Positions 9,542 to 18,382 of a stretch of DNA of 64,000 bases are shown here, one piece after another. Numbering within the stretch: position 1 is the stretch's first letter; every line of letters starts with the position of its first letter. The stretch is from Nostoc sp. PCC 7524. Lineage in GTDB: Bacteria > Cyanobacteriota > Cyanobacteriia > Cyanobacteriales > Nostocaceae. The notes below the pieces were generated by a model. It was not told the origin of the DNA and did no database searches. It saw only the letters and a list, made by a program, of their open reading frames with translations. The stretch spans positions 806,001 through 870,000 of the forward strand of contig NC_019684.1 in assembly GCF_000316645.1 (NCBI RefSeq), given 5' to 3'. A program made the translations under genes and the position numbers.

Positions 9542-10993
9542 TTAATTTGCTAATTTTTGAACTAACATTGCAGCAGCAAGCTGGATGCGTTGATATTTTT
9601 TAGACATAGCTTGAGAATTAGATTCGTCTCCCATCTGGTGGTAAATTTTGGCGAGTACGTTCACAGGGGGACTAAATGCTGGCATTAGTTCGCTTACCTT
9701 CAAGAAATGCTCGCACGCCTGTTTTAAATTGCCTTGTTTGGCGTAAATTCTGCCGAGTAATGAATGAGCGCCACAGGCCGTCATATCATCTTGTAATGCG
9801 GCGTGCAGAAAGTTGGCTGCACGTTGGGGATATCCTGCTTGTAGAAGCAAATTTCCTAACCTAAAGTTGAGTTGGGGGTGGCGATCGCCTATTTTCTTGT
9901 AAATTTGATGGTGCTTGAACACCGGGCGCAAATCACCCAATTTGCTATACAACAGCCCTAACGTAAAGTGAGCGATCGCCAATTCCTGTTGATTCACTTG
10001 GCTTACTTCTAGACGTTGTTCCAATTCTTCTAAGTTTTGCCGCTCAAATTCTAAATTACGACTTGCTAATTCGCTGATGGAACGTAGAACACTATCCCGA
10101 TAATTAGCATCTAAACTGGCCGCTTGGTTTTGATAGTCTTGGGTAAGTTCAGGATGGGATTCTGCTAGGCTGAGTAGGTAGTAAGTTGCAGCACAGTTAG
10201 GGAACTGTTGTAGTTCCTCCAGGCAACCAGTGACAACAGATCCAGCGTCTCCTTGTCGCAATTTTTTGTCGAGATCGAATAAGCGCGAGTAATGGCTGGA
10301 ATTTTGGCGATCGCCTTGCCACAAAGCAGCAAGATAATCTGCAAAAAACCGATAACGCAATGGTGTGTAGCCACTACTAACTGAACGAGTGATAGTCACA
10401 AAATCGGATGTTAAAGGCAACTGTTGCAAGCTAGTAAATACCTCTTGCGGATCGATCCAAGGTTCGTCAGCAGGCAATTCAATAAAATAGTCGATATCGA
10501 TATCAATTAAGCTGTCTTCTGGCAGCTGCAATTGAGCTAGATCGCGATAGTCGCAAATAACTACATCCAATCCCAGCAATTTGCCTTCTACGATATTACC
10601 AACTAGCTTAAAACTCGCTAAATCTTCCAGGCTGAGTCCTTCCATTGATTGCAACTTGCCGAGAATCTCTTGGGTTTTTCCTTCCTGATTTTGCTCTTGT
10701 TGTTGCGGGGGATTCACCCAAATCAAACGTGAAATCATGCCCAAGCGATAAGCCGGATATAAGAAATCTTCAATACTATAGCTGTAACCGCGATCGGGCA
10801 GCATATGATGGGGCTTATCTAATTTAGCTAATTCCTCAGCCGTCGTACAATTTTCTAGTGCGGCCATGCGCTTCTGGCTGACTACCTGAAGGTCTATATG
10901 TGCATCTAAATAAATTAAAGTCTTACCTTGAATTCTCTGCTGCTTCCACTCTGGTAAGACAGCAGAATGCTCTTCAAATATGATAGTTTTCAT
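9542..10993 (-). CDS. UPF0489/peptide-arginase-like protein with C-terminal TPR repeats
   Basis: The 483-residue protein has an N-terminal arginase/UPF0489-like domain (about 1-235) with H9 in EEHSAVLP, metal-binding D30-A-H32-I-D34 and the second metal motif D164-I-D166-I-D168. About 250-480 is alpha-helical with TPR character (for example HFTLGLLYSKLGDLRPVFKHH). Peptide arginases of this type, such as OspR of the landornamide proteusin pathway, hydrolyse peptidyl arginine to ornithine plus urea with Mn2+. The adjacent divergent precursor has an Arg-rich core (RIRIR), the expected substrate. The TPR part could recruit the precursor or other enzymes. It heads a likely two-gene operon with MBL1. 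The family call rests on motifs and context; activity is inferred. Confidence 0.82.
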   Translation of the reverse strand: MKTIIFEEHSAVLPEWKQQRIQGKTLIYLDAHIDLQVVSQKRMAALENCTTAEELAKLDKPHHMLPDRGYSYSIEDFLYPAYRLGMISRLIWVNPPQQQEQNQEGKTQEILGKLQSMEGLSLEDLASFKLVGNIVEGKLLGLDVVICDYRDLAQLQLPEDSLIDIDIDYFIELPADEPWIDPQEVFTSLQQLPLTSDFVTITRSVSSGYTPLRYRFFADYLAALWQGDRQNSSHYSRLFDLDKKLRQGDAGSVVTGCLEELQQFPNCAATYYLLSLAESHPELTQDYQNQAASLDANYRDSVLRSISELASRNLEFERQNLEELEQRLEVSQVNQQELAIAHFTLGLLYSKLGDLRPVFKHHQIYKKIGDRHPQLNFRLGNLLLQAGYPQRAANFLHAALQDDMTACGAHSLLGRIYAKQGNLKQACEHFLKVSELMPAFSPPVNVLAKIYHQMGDESNSQAMSKKYQRIQLAAAMLVQKLAN

Positions 10994-11318
10994 GATTTTT
11001 TTTGGTTTTATGGGTATTATTTTAGTAAATAACCACTATAAATTGCATTCTAAATGTATTTAAAAAAAAGGTAAGATACGTGTTAAAAAAGTTTACGAAC
11101 TAGAGTTGTAAATCTCAACTCAAAATCAACATCCTGAACTTTCCATAACTTTTATCAACTTGCAAAAAAAAATTGCAACGAACTCCTGAATTTTTAAGAA
11201 CTTATCCAGATTGCGGTTCAATAACGGTTGGATTATAAAAGGATTATGTCTGATTTCTGATGATTTGATTCAGAAAACATAAATTCAATCTGGTTAAATA
11301 ATTACTAGGAGAATTCAA
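10994..11318. other. Divergent intergenic region, arginase operon / precursor A
   Basis: This 325-bp spacer must contain promoters for the leftward arginase-MBL1 operon and the rightward precursor A. It is AT-rich and holds the two cluster-motif copies (11133-11150 and 11185-11198) and a TTGCAAAAAAAAATTGCAA near-palindrome around 11160-11178. The precursor ribosome binding site is AGGAG at 11308-11312. No gene is visible. Confidence 0.6.
11133..11198 (+). promoter_or_regulatory. Two-part cluster motif upstream of precursor A
   Basis: CCTGAACTTTCCATAAC at 11133-11149 and CCTGAATTTTTAAG at 11185-11198, 52 bp apart start to start. Near-identical pairs occur upstream of precursor C (31686-31721) and between MBL2 and tfuA (33228-33266). 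The recurrence only in cluster spacers suggests a regulator binding site; the regulator is not identified. Confidence 0.5.
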
Positions 11319-11594
11319 ATGTCTAAAGAAGCTGTTGAACAAATGTTCCAAGCTGCTAGAGAAGATGCAGCTTTACAACAGAAACTAGAAAGTGCTAGTG
11401 GATATGCAGAAGCTGTGAAAATTGGTGCTGACAATGGTTTTAGCTTTACTGAAGAAGAAGCACAAGCTTTCCTAGCTGAACGTGGCTTAATAGAAGGAGC
11501 CGAAGGAGAATTATCAGAAGAAGCCCTGGAAGCTGTTGCAGGTGGACTGTTCGACAACTGGAGAATTAGGATCAGATGGGGTGGTGGCTGGTAG
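11319..11594 (+). CDS. Nif11-type RiPP precursor A
   Basis: A 91-residue precursor with a 76-residue Nif11/NHLP-like leader and a double-glycine site in EEALEAVAGG. The 15-residue core is LFDNWRIRIRWGGGW. The leader is acidic and Ala-rich as in this family; cleavage after GG would be by the C39 domain of the ABC transporter at 21149. The core offers three alternating Arg residues (RIRIR) for the neighbouring arginase-like protein, aromatic-X-X triplets (FDN, WRI, WGG) suited to radical SAM cyclophane formation, and Trp residues for the FAD halogenases. The start ATG has a good AGGAG 6-7 bases upstream. A stem-loop follows the gene (11697-11742). Which enzymes act on this core rather than on B and C is inferred from proximity only. 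Confidence 0.93.
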   Translation: MSKEAVEQMFQAAREDAALQQKLESASGYAEAVKIGADNGFSFTEEEAQAFLAERGLIEGAEGELSEEALEAVAGGLFDNWRIRIRWGGGW

Positions 11595-11980
11595 TTCCTA
11601 GTTGTGATAACTCTACAGCACGGTGCAGTTTTGACTTGCTAGCTCGATTCATTGAGTAGGTTTTGGTTACGTTAGAGGTAAGTCATACAATAGTCCAAGA
11701 GAAAAGGGTTTATATCATTCCAGTCATGAAACCCTTTCTCTTGCCTAACTTTAAAATTACAATTTTTAATTAAGCTAAAATTTTATCCTTTTTTTTAAGA
11801 TGTTTTTAATTGATATCTCAGACAAAGCTCAAAATTTCAACTAATTTAATTTATTGGTTTAGAGTAATTTAATTAGTCTTTATGAATTCAGCCATGAGTG
11901 TGAGTAATAAACTGAGAGTTAATCATGTTCTCAAATAAAACTCACGCGATCGCCCAACGTTAAGCAAGAGCAAAAATCTG
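11595..11980. other. Intergenic region after precursor A
   Basis: 386 bp of AT-rich sequence with the stem-loop at 11697-11742 and otherwise no gene or clear motif. Two HIP1-like CGATCG sites lie just before the next gene. Confidence 0.5.
11697..11742 (+). terminator. Stem-loop after precursor A (terminator or attenuator)
   Basis: AAGAGAAAAGGGTTT (11697-11711) pairs with AAACCCTTTCTCTT (11729-11742) with one bulged base and a 17-nt loop. The following sequence is AT-rich but has no clean T-run. It lies between the precursor and the downstream enzyme genes, where partial termination would give more precursor mRNA than enzyme mRNA. Confidence 0.5.
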
Positions 11981-13480
11981 ATGGATGTACTGAAAGCTTG
12001 GCAAGAACTCCTACAACCAGAGAATGTTTTAACAGACGAAGCAAATATTGGTGCTGTCCAAACAGCAACATTTGCCACCAAACAGCGAGTGCTGGCAATG
12101 ATTCGTCCAGGCGATCGCACAGAAGTACAAGAATGCGTCAGAATTGCGAATCAATATCAAACTCCCATTTATCCTATCAGTCGGGGCAAAAATTGGGGCT
12201 TGGGTTCACGAGTTCCTGTTCAAGATAACTGTGTAGTGATGGATTTGAGCAGGCTGAACCGCATTGTTGAATATAACGAAAAGCTGGCTTACATCACTGT
12301 AGAACCTGGAGTCACCTTTCAACAAGTATATGAATACTTGCGTGATATTAAGTCCAACTTATTTCTGTCTGTGATTGGCGGTTCTCCCTATGCTAGTTTA
12401 ATCGGCAATGCCCTAGAAAGAGGAGATGGCTTTGGGCCTTATGGCGATCGCGCTAGTTACGTTTGTGGTTTTGAGGTAGTTTTACCAACGGGGGAACTTA
12501 TTCATACTGGATTTGGACGGTTTGCCCACGCCAAAACTACATCTGTGAGTCGTTGGGGAGTCGGCCCTTCCCTAGATGGCATATTTGCTCAGTCTAATTT
12601 GGGAATAGTTACTCAAATGACTGTGTGGTTAACACCCATACCCAAAGATTATCAATCTTTTAATTGTATTGTTAAAGATCATGATTCGTTAGAAAAACTT
12701 ATAGATATTATTCAAAAATTAATACTGCAAGGTACAATTCAGGAAAACTGTTTTAGTTTTTGGAATTGCTACAAAGTTTTAGCCAGAGAAGGGCGATATC
12801 CCTGGCAACTTTTAGGCGGAAAAACACCTTTTTCCCTCAAAGATTTAAAAGGTGTCGAACCTTGGGTTGGCAGTGGAAGTTTATATTGCGCCAGTCGAGA
12901 ACAAGGATTAGCAGTACGAAAAATAATTGAGGAAGCATTAACTGGACAAGTAGCTCAAATATTTTTTAGAGACGATGACGATAGCAGTGAATCATCAGAT
13001 TTAGGCCTTGGTGTTCCTAGTGAACTCAACATTAAAAGCACTTATTGGCGCAAGAAAATCAAAATTCCTTCTCATCTCGATCCCGATAGAGATGCTTGTG
13101 GTGTTCTTTGGCTTTGTCCACTATTTCCTTTCGATGGAAAGCAAATTGTCACAGTCTTAACAACCATTGAATCGACAATTAAATCCTATGGATTTGAGCC
13201 AAATATTGCCATGAGTTGTGCAACAAGTAGAAGTGTCAAAATGTTTATTGCTATTATGTATGATCGCGATGAATCTGACGCAGATCATCGAGCTATGTCA
13301 TGTCACGATCAGCTATTACAATTCTTGCTGCAATCAGGATATATTCCTTATCGGTTAGGGATTCAATCGATGAATTCTTTACCTGTCGCCACAGATGATT
13401 ATGATCAGTTAATTAGAAACTTGAAAAAGCAATTAGACCCTAATAATATCCTGGCTCCCGGTAGATACGATAGTCAATAA
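11981..13480 (+). CDS. FAD-binding oxidoreductase, vanillyl-alcohol oxidase / 4-cresol dehydrogenase type
   Basis: A 499-residue flavoprotein with a PCMH-type FAD domain. The stretch YPISRGKNWGLGSRVP and the following VMDLSRLNRI and YITVEPGVTF closely follow the FAD pyrophosphate loop of the 4-cresol dehydrogenase/VAO subgroup. The second half is the substrate domain, ending LDPNNILAPGRY, also typical. VAO enzymes oxidise para-alkyl phenols at the benzylic carbon, so a Tyr side chain of a precursor (cores B and C contain Tyr; A does not) or another aromatic residue is a plausible substrate. It is transcribed after precursor A and 222 bp before the first halogenase-like gene. Family confident, substrate inferred. 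Confidence 0.88.
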   Translation: MDVLKAWQELLQPENVLTDEANIGAVQTATFATKQRVLAMIRPGDRTEVQECVRIANQYQTPIYPISRGKNWGLGSRVPVQDNCVVMDLSRLNRIVEYNEKLAYITVEPGVTFQQVYEYLRDIKSNLFLSVIGGSPYASLIGNALERGDGFGPYGDRASYVCGFEVVLPTGELIHTGFGRFAHAKTTSVSRWGVGPSLDGIFAQSNLGIVTQMTVWLTPIPKDYQSFNCIVKDHDSLEKLIDIIQKLILQGTIQENCFSFWNCYKVLAREGRYPWQLLGGKTPFSLKDLKGVEPWVGSGSLYCASREQGLAVRKIIEEALTGQVAQIFFRDDDDSSESSDLGLGVPSELNIKSTYWRKKIKIPSHLDPDRDACGVLWLCPLFPFDGKQIVTVLTTIESTIKSYGFEPNIAMSCATSRSVKMFIAIMYDRDESDADHRAMSCHDQLLQFLLQSGYIPYRLGIQSMNSLPVATDDYDQLIRNLKKQLDPNNILAPGRYDSQ

Positions 13481-13585
13481 TCATTACTCATTAGTTTTTA
13501 CCCTATACCCCCATTTCTTATACCATTTCACGCAAAACCTGATACAGATCTAAACCCTGAAAGCTTTGCTGCATCTAAGTTTTTA

Positions 13586-13643
13586 ATTGCGTTAGCGGAG
13601 CGGGGCGTTAGCCCATTGCGTTAGCGGAGCGGGACGTTAGTCC
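13586..13643. repeat. Two tandem copies of a 29-bp repeat
   Basis: Units at 13586-13614 and 13615-13643 both begin ATTGCGTTAGCGGAGCGGG and differ at two positions; partial ATTGCGA copies follow. The TTAGCGGAGC unit is a common style of cyanobacterial intergenic repeat. It lies between the VAO-type gene and halogenase-like gene 1. Confidence 0.7.
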
Positions 13644-13702
13644 ATTGCGAATTGCGAATTGGTATTATTTATAGGACTATTAAATTTGGAGTATAAAATA
13701 CT

Positions 13703-15034
13703 ATGAAAATTGCTGTCATTGGTGGAGGCACAGCAGGATATATTGCAGCATCACATATCAGCAAACATTTTCCTCAGTTTAACCTGTATCATATTTATGA
13801 CTCTACTATTCCCACAATTGGGGTAGGGGAAGGTACAATACCGTACTTTTTAACATGGTTAGATAAAATTACTAACTTGAGCTATGCCGAACTAGAAAAA
13901 CGATGCCATATTACTCGTAAATTTGGTATTAGTTTTGAAAATTGGGGAGTCGAACACGAACAGTTTTTTCATCATTTTTACCCCGTCGGTGAGACGTATG
14001 CTTATCATATTTCTGCCGTTGAAATCGTGAATCTTCTCCAAGAGTATATTTGTGCTACAAAAATTGATTGCCAGGTGATTGATGTTAAAAGTAACGGAAT
14101 TTCAGCCAATATAATCTTCGCAAATAATACTAATCTAGAAGTCGATTTGGCAATTGACGCGCGTGGTTTTCCCAAATCTTTTGATGATGATTACATTCAA
14201 ATGTCTTGGATTCCTACCAATGCAGCTTTAATTCGCCAAACTCCAGGAGATAATGATCATCTGATTGAGCTAAAAATGGGCAGCCATTTGTTGAAGTATC
14301 AATCTGCTACTAGAAGTATCGCTCGACCTCATGGTTGGATTTTTACAATTCCGCTTACCAATCGCACATCTTATGGTTACATTTATAACCGTAATCTTAA
14401 TTCTCTTAGCGAAATAGAAGCAGATTTTGATGAATTTTTTCTGCATGAAAAAATTACCTACAGTGGACAGCCTAAAAATATAAATTTTCCTAATTTTACT
14501 GTACGCAATTGTTTTGATGGCGCTGTTTTTAAAATTGGCAATACATCTGCATTTATTGAACCTTTAGAAGCAACCGCCATCGGATATATTTTGCAACAAG
14601 TAGAAGCAATATCTTGTTGGGTGCTTCGTGCTTTTGCTAAAGTTGATCAGCGAGAGAAATTAGATGAAACCCAGTTGAGAGTATTCAATCAATATTTTCT
14701 CAACTACGCTTATAAGATTTCCATATTTGTTGGCTGGCATTATACGATGGGATCTCGCTTCAATACAAAATTCTGGGAATTTGCTAAAGATAATTTTTAC
14801 CAAGAAATTACCAAATTAGAAAACGATCAGCTGTTAGAAGAATTTTATAGTCTTTTAGAATTGGCAGCCCAATTACCTCATCCAATTGAAAACTTTCCTG
14901 AATTCTCATCAACATTAGCAGAGATCACAAATATTTTCACAGCTTTGCTCGCAGGCTTTACCAAAACATTCGGACAGTGGACTAAGCCAAGTTTTACCGA
15001 AGTCGGATATGGTATTGGATATTTTTCTAATTAG
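13703..15034 (+). CDS. FAD-dependent halogenase-family protein 1 (divergent)
   Basis: A 443-residue member of the tryptophan-halogenase superfamily. It has the FAD motif GGGTAG (residues 7-12), GVGEGT (near 40-45), a Lys at residue 73 in TRKFGISFENW that aligns with the catalytic Lys of PrnA/RebH, and FIEPLEAT with the catalytic-type Glu. The hallmark WxWxIP is altered to GWIFTIP, and the usual EPLEST reads EPLEAT, so it may be a diverged halogenase or a related flavin oxidoreductase. It is about 90 residues shorter than the second halogenase (26544-28145). The start ATG follows GGAG by about 11 bases. It is probably co-transcribed with or close behind the VAO-type gene. Confidence 0.83.
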   Translation: MKIAVIGGGTAGYIAASHISKHFPQFNLYHIYDSTIPTIGVGEGTIPYFLTWLDKITNLSYAELEKRCHITRKFGISFENWGVEHEQFFHHFYPVGETYAYHISAVEIVNLLQEYICATKIDCQVIDVKSNGISANIIFANNTNLEVDLAIDARGFPKSFDDDYIQMSWIPTNAALIRQTPGDNDHLIELKMGSHLLKYQSATRSIARPHGWIFTIPLTNRTSYGYIYNRNLNSLSEIEADFDEFFLHEKITYSGQPKNINFPNFTVRNCFDGAVFKIGNTSAFIEPLEATAIGYILQQVEAISCWVLRAFAKVDQREKLDETQLRVFNQYFLNYAYKISIFVGWHYTMGSRFNTKFWEFAKDNFYQEITKLENDQLLEEFYSLLELAAQLPHPIENFPEFSSTLAEITNIFTALLAGFTKTFGQWTKPSFTEVGYGIGYFSN

Positions 15035-15101
15035 AATTATGGGAAAAATCTACAAACAAACATGAACATGGGTATGGGGCATTTATCCCTATTCCCTTGT
15101 T

Positions 15102-16199
15102 TCAAATAGGATTATTGTTGTTTCTAAGTTGCTCGGCACGTTGCTGCAAATTTTGAAAGAAATCCTGGTTAACAATCTCTGCCACTTCGCTTTCTTTTCT
15201 CGATTGATCAATTTGAATTTGTAATTCCATTACTTGTTGTTTTAGTTTCTGTTCTCGTTTGTGAAATTCGCGAGACATATGAATCGCAGCTGCGGCTTGG
15301 TTAGCCAAAGCACTCAAAAACTCTAAATCTTCCTCTGTATAGCGGACAAGAGGAGATAAATTATCGACGTATAACACCCCGATAGTTTCCTGATAGTTTT
15401 TGAGGGGGACACACATACAATTCTGAATTTTGTCTATAAAAACAGAGACAGAATCAGAAAATCGCTGATCGTGCTTGGGATCTTGAGTAATAATTGCATC
15501 CCCACTTTGATAAGCGACATTGACTATCCGGCGACTGTAAAACTGTTGGTCATGATTAATATAATCTCGTAACTTCACAGCTTTTGGTTCAAGTTGTTGA
15601 GACTCTTCGTCAAGCAAGAGAATTACTGCCCGATCAATTCCCATAGTTTGAAACAGCAAATCCAGGATTTTTTGGAGAATTTGTTCAGGTTCATCAGGAG
15701 AACAGAGCTGTTTGCTAACTTCTAACAGAATTTTGAGTTTGTTAACTGATTTCTGCTCACTATTGTGAGTATTAAATTTGAGAATTGACGCATCTTTAGG
15801 CTGCTGGTTGACTAAATTTTCTAGTTGAACTGCCATTTGAGGCAGAGGAATTTGTTTGAAATTACCGCTTAATACTTCTTTAGCATCGATATGATGCACC
15901 TGGGATGTAGTTAGGTGATGCACAAATTTGAACGGAGCTGTACCGCAACAAATAACATCACCATCACCCAGTTGATAGGTATTGATTGGCACTTGATTGA
16001 CAAAAGTATGATTGCGACTTTGACAATCTTGAATAGTCACTCCGTTGGCGGTGACGTGAATCTGTGCATGGTAACGGGATACGGTTTCTTCTAGTAAGAC
16101 AATAGTATTACCGATTTGGCGACCAATGGTGTTAACCCCTGGCTTTAATTCATAAACTCTCTCACTTGGCGTTCCAGGAGCGTAGATTAAATAAGACAC
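15102..16199 (-). CDS. FHA-GAF domain protein
   Basis: A 365-residue cytoplasmic signalling protein. The FHA domain is at about residues 15-95 (TIGRQIGN, SRYHAQIH, SRNHTFVN), which binds phosphothreonine; a GAF domain is at about 165-315 (ILLLDEESQQLEP, MCVPLKNYQETIGVLYVD); a coiled coil closes the protein. No catalytic output domain is present. The start is a GTG at 16197-16199; I see no strong ribosome binding site. It lies 79 bp after the MinD-like gene and is probably co-transcribed with it. Both sit, in opposite orientation, in the middle of the RiPP region. Confidence 0.87.
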   Translation of the reverse strand: MSYLIYAPGTPSERVYELKPGVNTIGRQIGNTIVLLEETVSRYHAQIHVTANGVTIQDCQSRNHTFVNQVPINTYQLGDGDVICCGTAPFKFVHHLTTSQVHHIDAKEVLSGNFKQIPLPQMAVQLENLVNQQPKDASILKFNTHNSEQKSVNKLKILLEVSKQLCSPDEPEQILQKILDLLFQTMGIDRAVILLLDEESQQLEPKAVKLRDYINHDQQFYSRRIVNVAYQSGDAIITQDPKHDQRFSDSVSVFIDKIQNCMCVPLKNYQETIGVLYVDNLSPLVRYTEEDLEFLSALANQAAAAIHMSREFHKREQKLKQQVMELQIQIDQSRKESEVAEIVNQDFFQNLQQRAEQLRNNNNPI

Positions 16200-16278
16200 G
16201 TTTACTGCTGGGATATTCTGTAGCTATTACTTTACATCAGTGCCAAAAAATAGACACTTAGCTGGTAACTGAAAACAA

Positions 16279-17055
16279 TTAAATTGTAACTGTCTTGCTA
16301 GTAATTTGTTTAGCCATTTTTTGCAGCACTGTACTGATAGGATGGTTACTGTATTTAATTGTAAAGATACCTTGACTAGCTAAACGTAGCATATCTGGAG
16401 AGTCAGGTAGGATACCCAACACTGGCACATTGTAAGTAGCTTGGACTTGTTGACACATTTGCTCAAAGTTGTATTCAGGTAAGGCTTTGTTAACGATGAG
16501 AAACAGATTAGGGACTTTGAGCCGCCGAGCCACATCCACTGTTACAGCTGTTCCCTGAAAATCTTGTTGATCTGGTCTCAAAATTAACAGCACAATCTGG
16601 GAAACTGTTAAGGAAAGTAACGTTTCTTCACTTAGGCCTGGATGGGTATCAACAAATAGATAATCTAGTTTTAACTCCTTAATCAGCTGCTGATAACCTG
16701 CAAATAATAATTCTGCATCAAAACCTTCTCTTAATATCCGAGAAATATCATTGATTTTGACGCTGGCAGGCACTAAATACAGTTTGCTAGTGGGAGTTCC
16801 CTGTCCTTCAAGAACATGACTCACATCACAGGCAACATCGCTAATTTTACTTCTACCCCAGAGAAAATCATTGAGTGTGCCATAGCCGTGCTTATTCCCA
16901 AATCCGAAGAGAATATGAATACCAGGGGAAGGCAAGTCAGTATCAATAATTCCAACGCGATTTCCCTCACGGGCAACCAGGGTAGCAAGATTAGCTGTGG
17001 TGTTAGATTTGCCAGTGCCGCCCCGATAAGAATGAATCGAAATAATTTTTGACAT
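16279..17055 (-). CDS. MinD/ParA-like P-loop ATPase
   Basis: ATPase with a deviant Walker A, SYRGGTGKSNTTANLA, an A'-motif IIDTDLPSPG and a switch region VDTHPGLSEET. The family acts as membrane- or partner-associated dimeric ATPases in positioning or regulation. I prefer the ATG at 17053-17055 (MSKIISIHSYRGG), where family members usually begin; an in-frame ATG seven codons upstream (17076) would add MFSLVNK. It is divergent from the export operon and followed by the FHA-GAF gene. No DNA-partition partner (ParB) is nearby, so plasmid or chromosome segregation is unlikely. Confidence 0.85.
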   Translation of the reverse strand: MSKIISIHSYRGGTGKSNTTANLATLVAREGNRVGIIDTDLPSPGIHILFGFGNKHGYGTLNDFLWGRSKISDVACDVSHVLEGQGTPTSKLYLVPASVKINDISRILREGFDAELLFAGYQQLIKELKLDYLFVDTHPGLSEETLLSLTVSQIVLLILRPDQQDFQGTAVTVDVARRLKVPNLFLIVNKALPEYNFEQMCQQVQATYNVPVLGILPDSPDMLRLASQGIFTIKYSNHPISTVLQKMAKQITSKTVTI

Positions 17056-17164
17056 TTTGTTAACTAAGCTAAACATAACAAAAATAAAACATAGAGTATA
17101 TTTTAAAACATCTTTTTAATTTAATATTATTCCTAACATACCTTTGTTGGCTTCTGCGGTAGTA

Positions 17165-18340
17165 ATGAATTCTTTAAAGTTTTGTGCCGATATTTTGGCA
17201 GATTATGGAGCTAGCGAGTCAGAAATCCTAGAATTACTGACCTACAATCATAATGTCTTCGCTCCCCCTCTGCTAGAGCAACTGCACCAACCGCAGTCAG
17301 AATCCTATCTTGCTACTTGGGAGCAATATGCCAAAAATGCCGCCACCGTTGGGGCTTATGCAGCATTGCAACCGCACTTAGTGCAGTTACAGTTTCCCAT
17401 TATGGCTGGTATCAGCGAAACAGAAGAATATCGCGCCGCAACGCGCAAAGGGAAATCAACCACTCAGATGAAGACTGCCACAGGGTTGACGTTGTTCCAA
17501 CCAGAACAACTCCAACTGTATATTTATCCAACCTTAGCAGGTGGAATTCCAGTCTTAGTGGCAGGCAACCGACCTGATTTTACCAGCTTAGTCCAAGCAC
17601 TGACCAGACGCAACGAACCCCATCCTGTGCCAGATTCAATGGGGGCTTGCATTGTAGCAGGATATAACAATTGGCATCGAGTCCACCAATATCAGCAACA
17701 ATGGCTCCTAGAAAATCAAGATCATCAAGGAGATTGGGCAGCCGAGTTTCAAAGGTTAATTAAGCGTCCAGAACTGTATCAAGATCGGTTTATCTTGCTC
17801 AGTCGGGGGGCATATAGTAACGTTACCGCCACGGATTTAGGACTTGACGAGCAAACATGGCTCGAACTCTCTGGGAAAATTCGCTTAGAACACGAATGTA
17901 CTCATTATGTAACACGGCGTTGGTTCGGCTCGATGCGAAATAACATCCTCGACGAGATCATTGCAGATTATCGAGGGATGATAAATGCGATCGCCACTTA
18001 TCGGGCCGATTGGTTTTTACATTTTGTAGGTTTAGAAGCTTTTCCGACCTATCGTCAAGGGGGCAGATTAGAAAATTATCGAGGCGAACCGCCACTCTCA
18101 GACGGGGCGTTTAAAGTTTTACAAAGATTAGTTAAAAACGCTGCCGAAAATCTAGAAAAGTTTGAGCAAGAATATCGCCACGCAGTCAGAACCAAGCCAG
18201 AAGAGATGGCGATATTAATGGCTTTGACAACACTAAGGCTAGAAGAATTAGCCTCTGAGCAAGGAGTATCTCTGATAGAAACAGCCGTTAATGATCAAAA
18301 AAAACTTATTTTCAACGCCCATGAAATCGAAACTAGGTAA
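17165..18340 (+). CDS. HECTH-motif (gluzincin-like) protein heading the export operon
   Basis: A 391-residue protein with a candidate zinc site H243-E-C-T-H247 followed about 20 residues later by NILDEIIADYRGM, whose acidic residues could supply the third ligand. I do not recognise the family well; I associate it with cyanobacterial NHLM-type peptide clusters as an uncharacterised DUF. ATG 17165 is preferred to an upstream TTG (17144). The gene is the first of a five-gene rightward operon (42 bp to the next gene). A role as a second protease trimming the leader or mature peptide is possible, but a non-catalytic chaperone role cannot be excluded. Confidence 0.72.
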   Translation: MNSLKFCADILADYGASESEILELLTYNHNVFAPPLLEQLHQPQSESYLATWEQYAKNAATVGAYAALQPHLVQLQFPIMAGISETEEYRAATRKGKSTTQMKTATGLTLFQPEQLQLYIYPTLAGGIPVLVAGNRPDFTSLVQALTRRNEPHPVPDSMGACIVAGYNNWHRVHQYQQQWLLENQDHQGDWAAEFQRLIKRPELYQDRFILLSRGAYSNVTATDLGLDEQTWLELSGKIRLEHECTHYVTRRWFGSMRNNILDEIIADYRGMINAIATYRADWFLHFVGLEAFPTYRQGGRLENYRGEPPLSDGAFKVLQRLVKNAAENLEKFEQEYRHAVRTKPEEMAILMALTTLRLEELASEQGVSLIETAVNDQKKLIFNAHEIETR

Positions 18341-18382
18341 AAGGAAACCGTTGAGATATTCCCAATTAAATAGGTGAAATTT

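Noticed and set aside
11315..11557. Minus frame opposite precursor A
   Set aside because: Antisense of the precursor; Ser/Ala-rich composition follows from the precursor codons.
13586..13643. CRISPR or attachment site
   Set aside because: Two directly adjacent 29-bp units without spacers; matches known style of cyanobacterial intergenic repeats.
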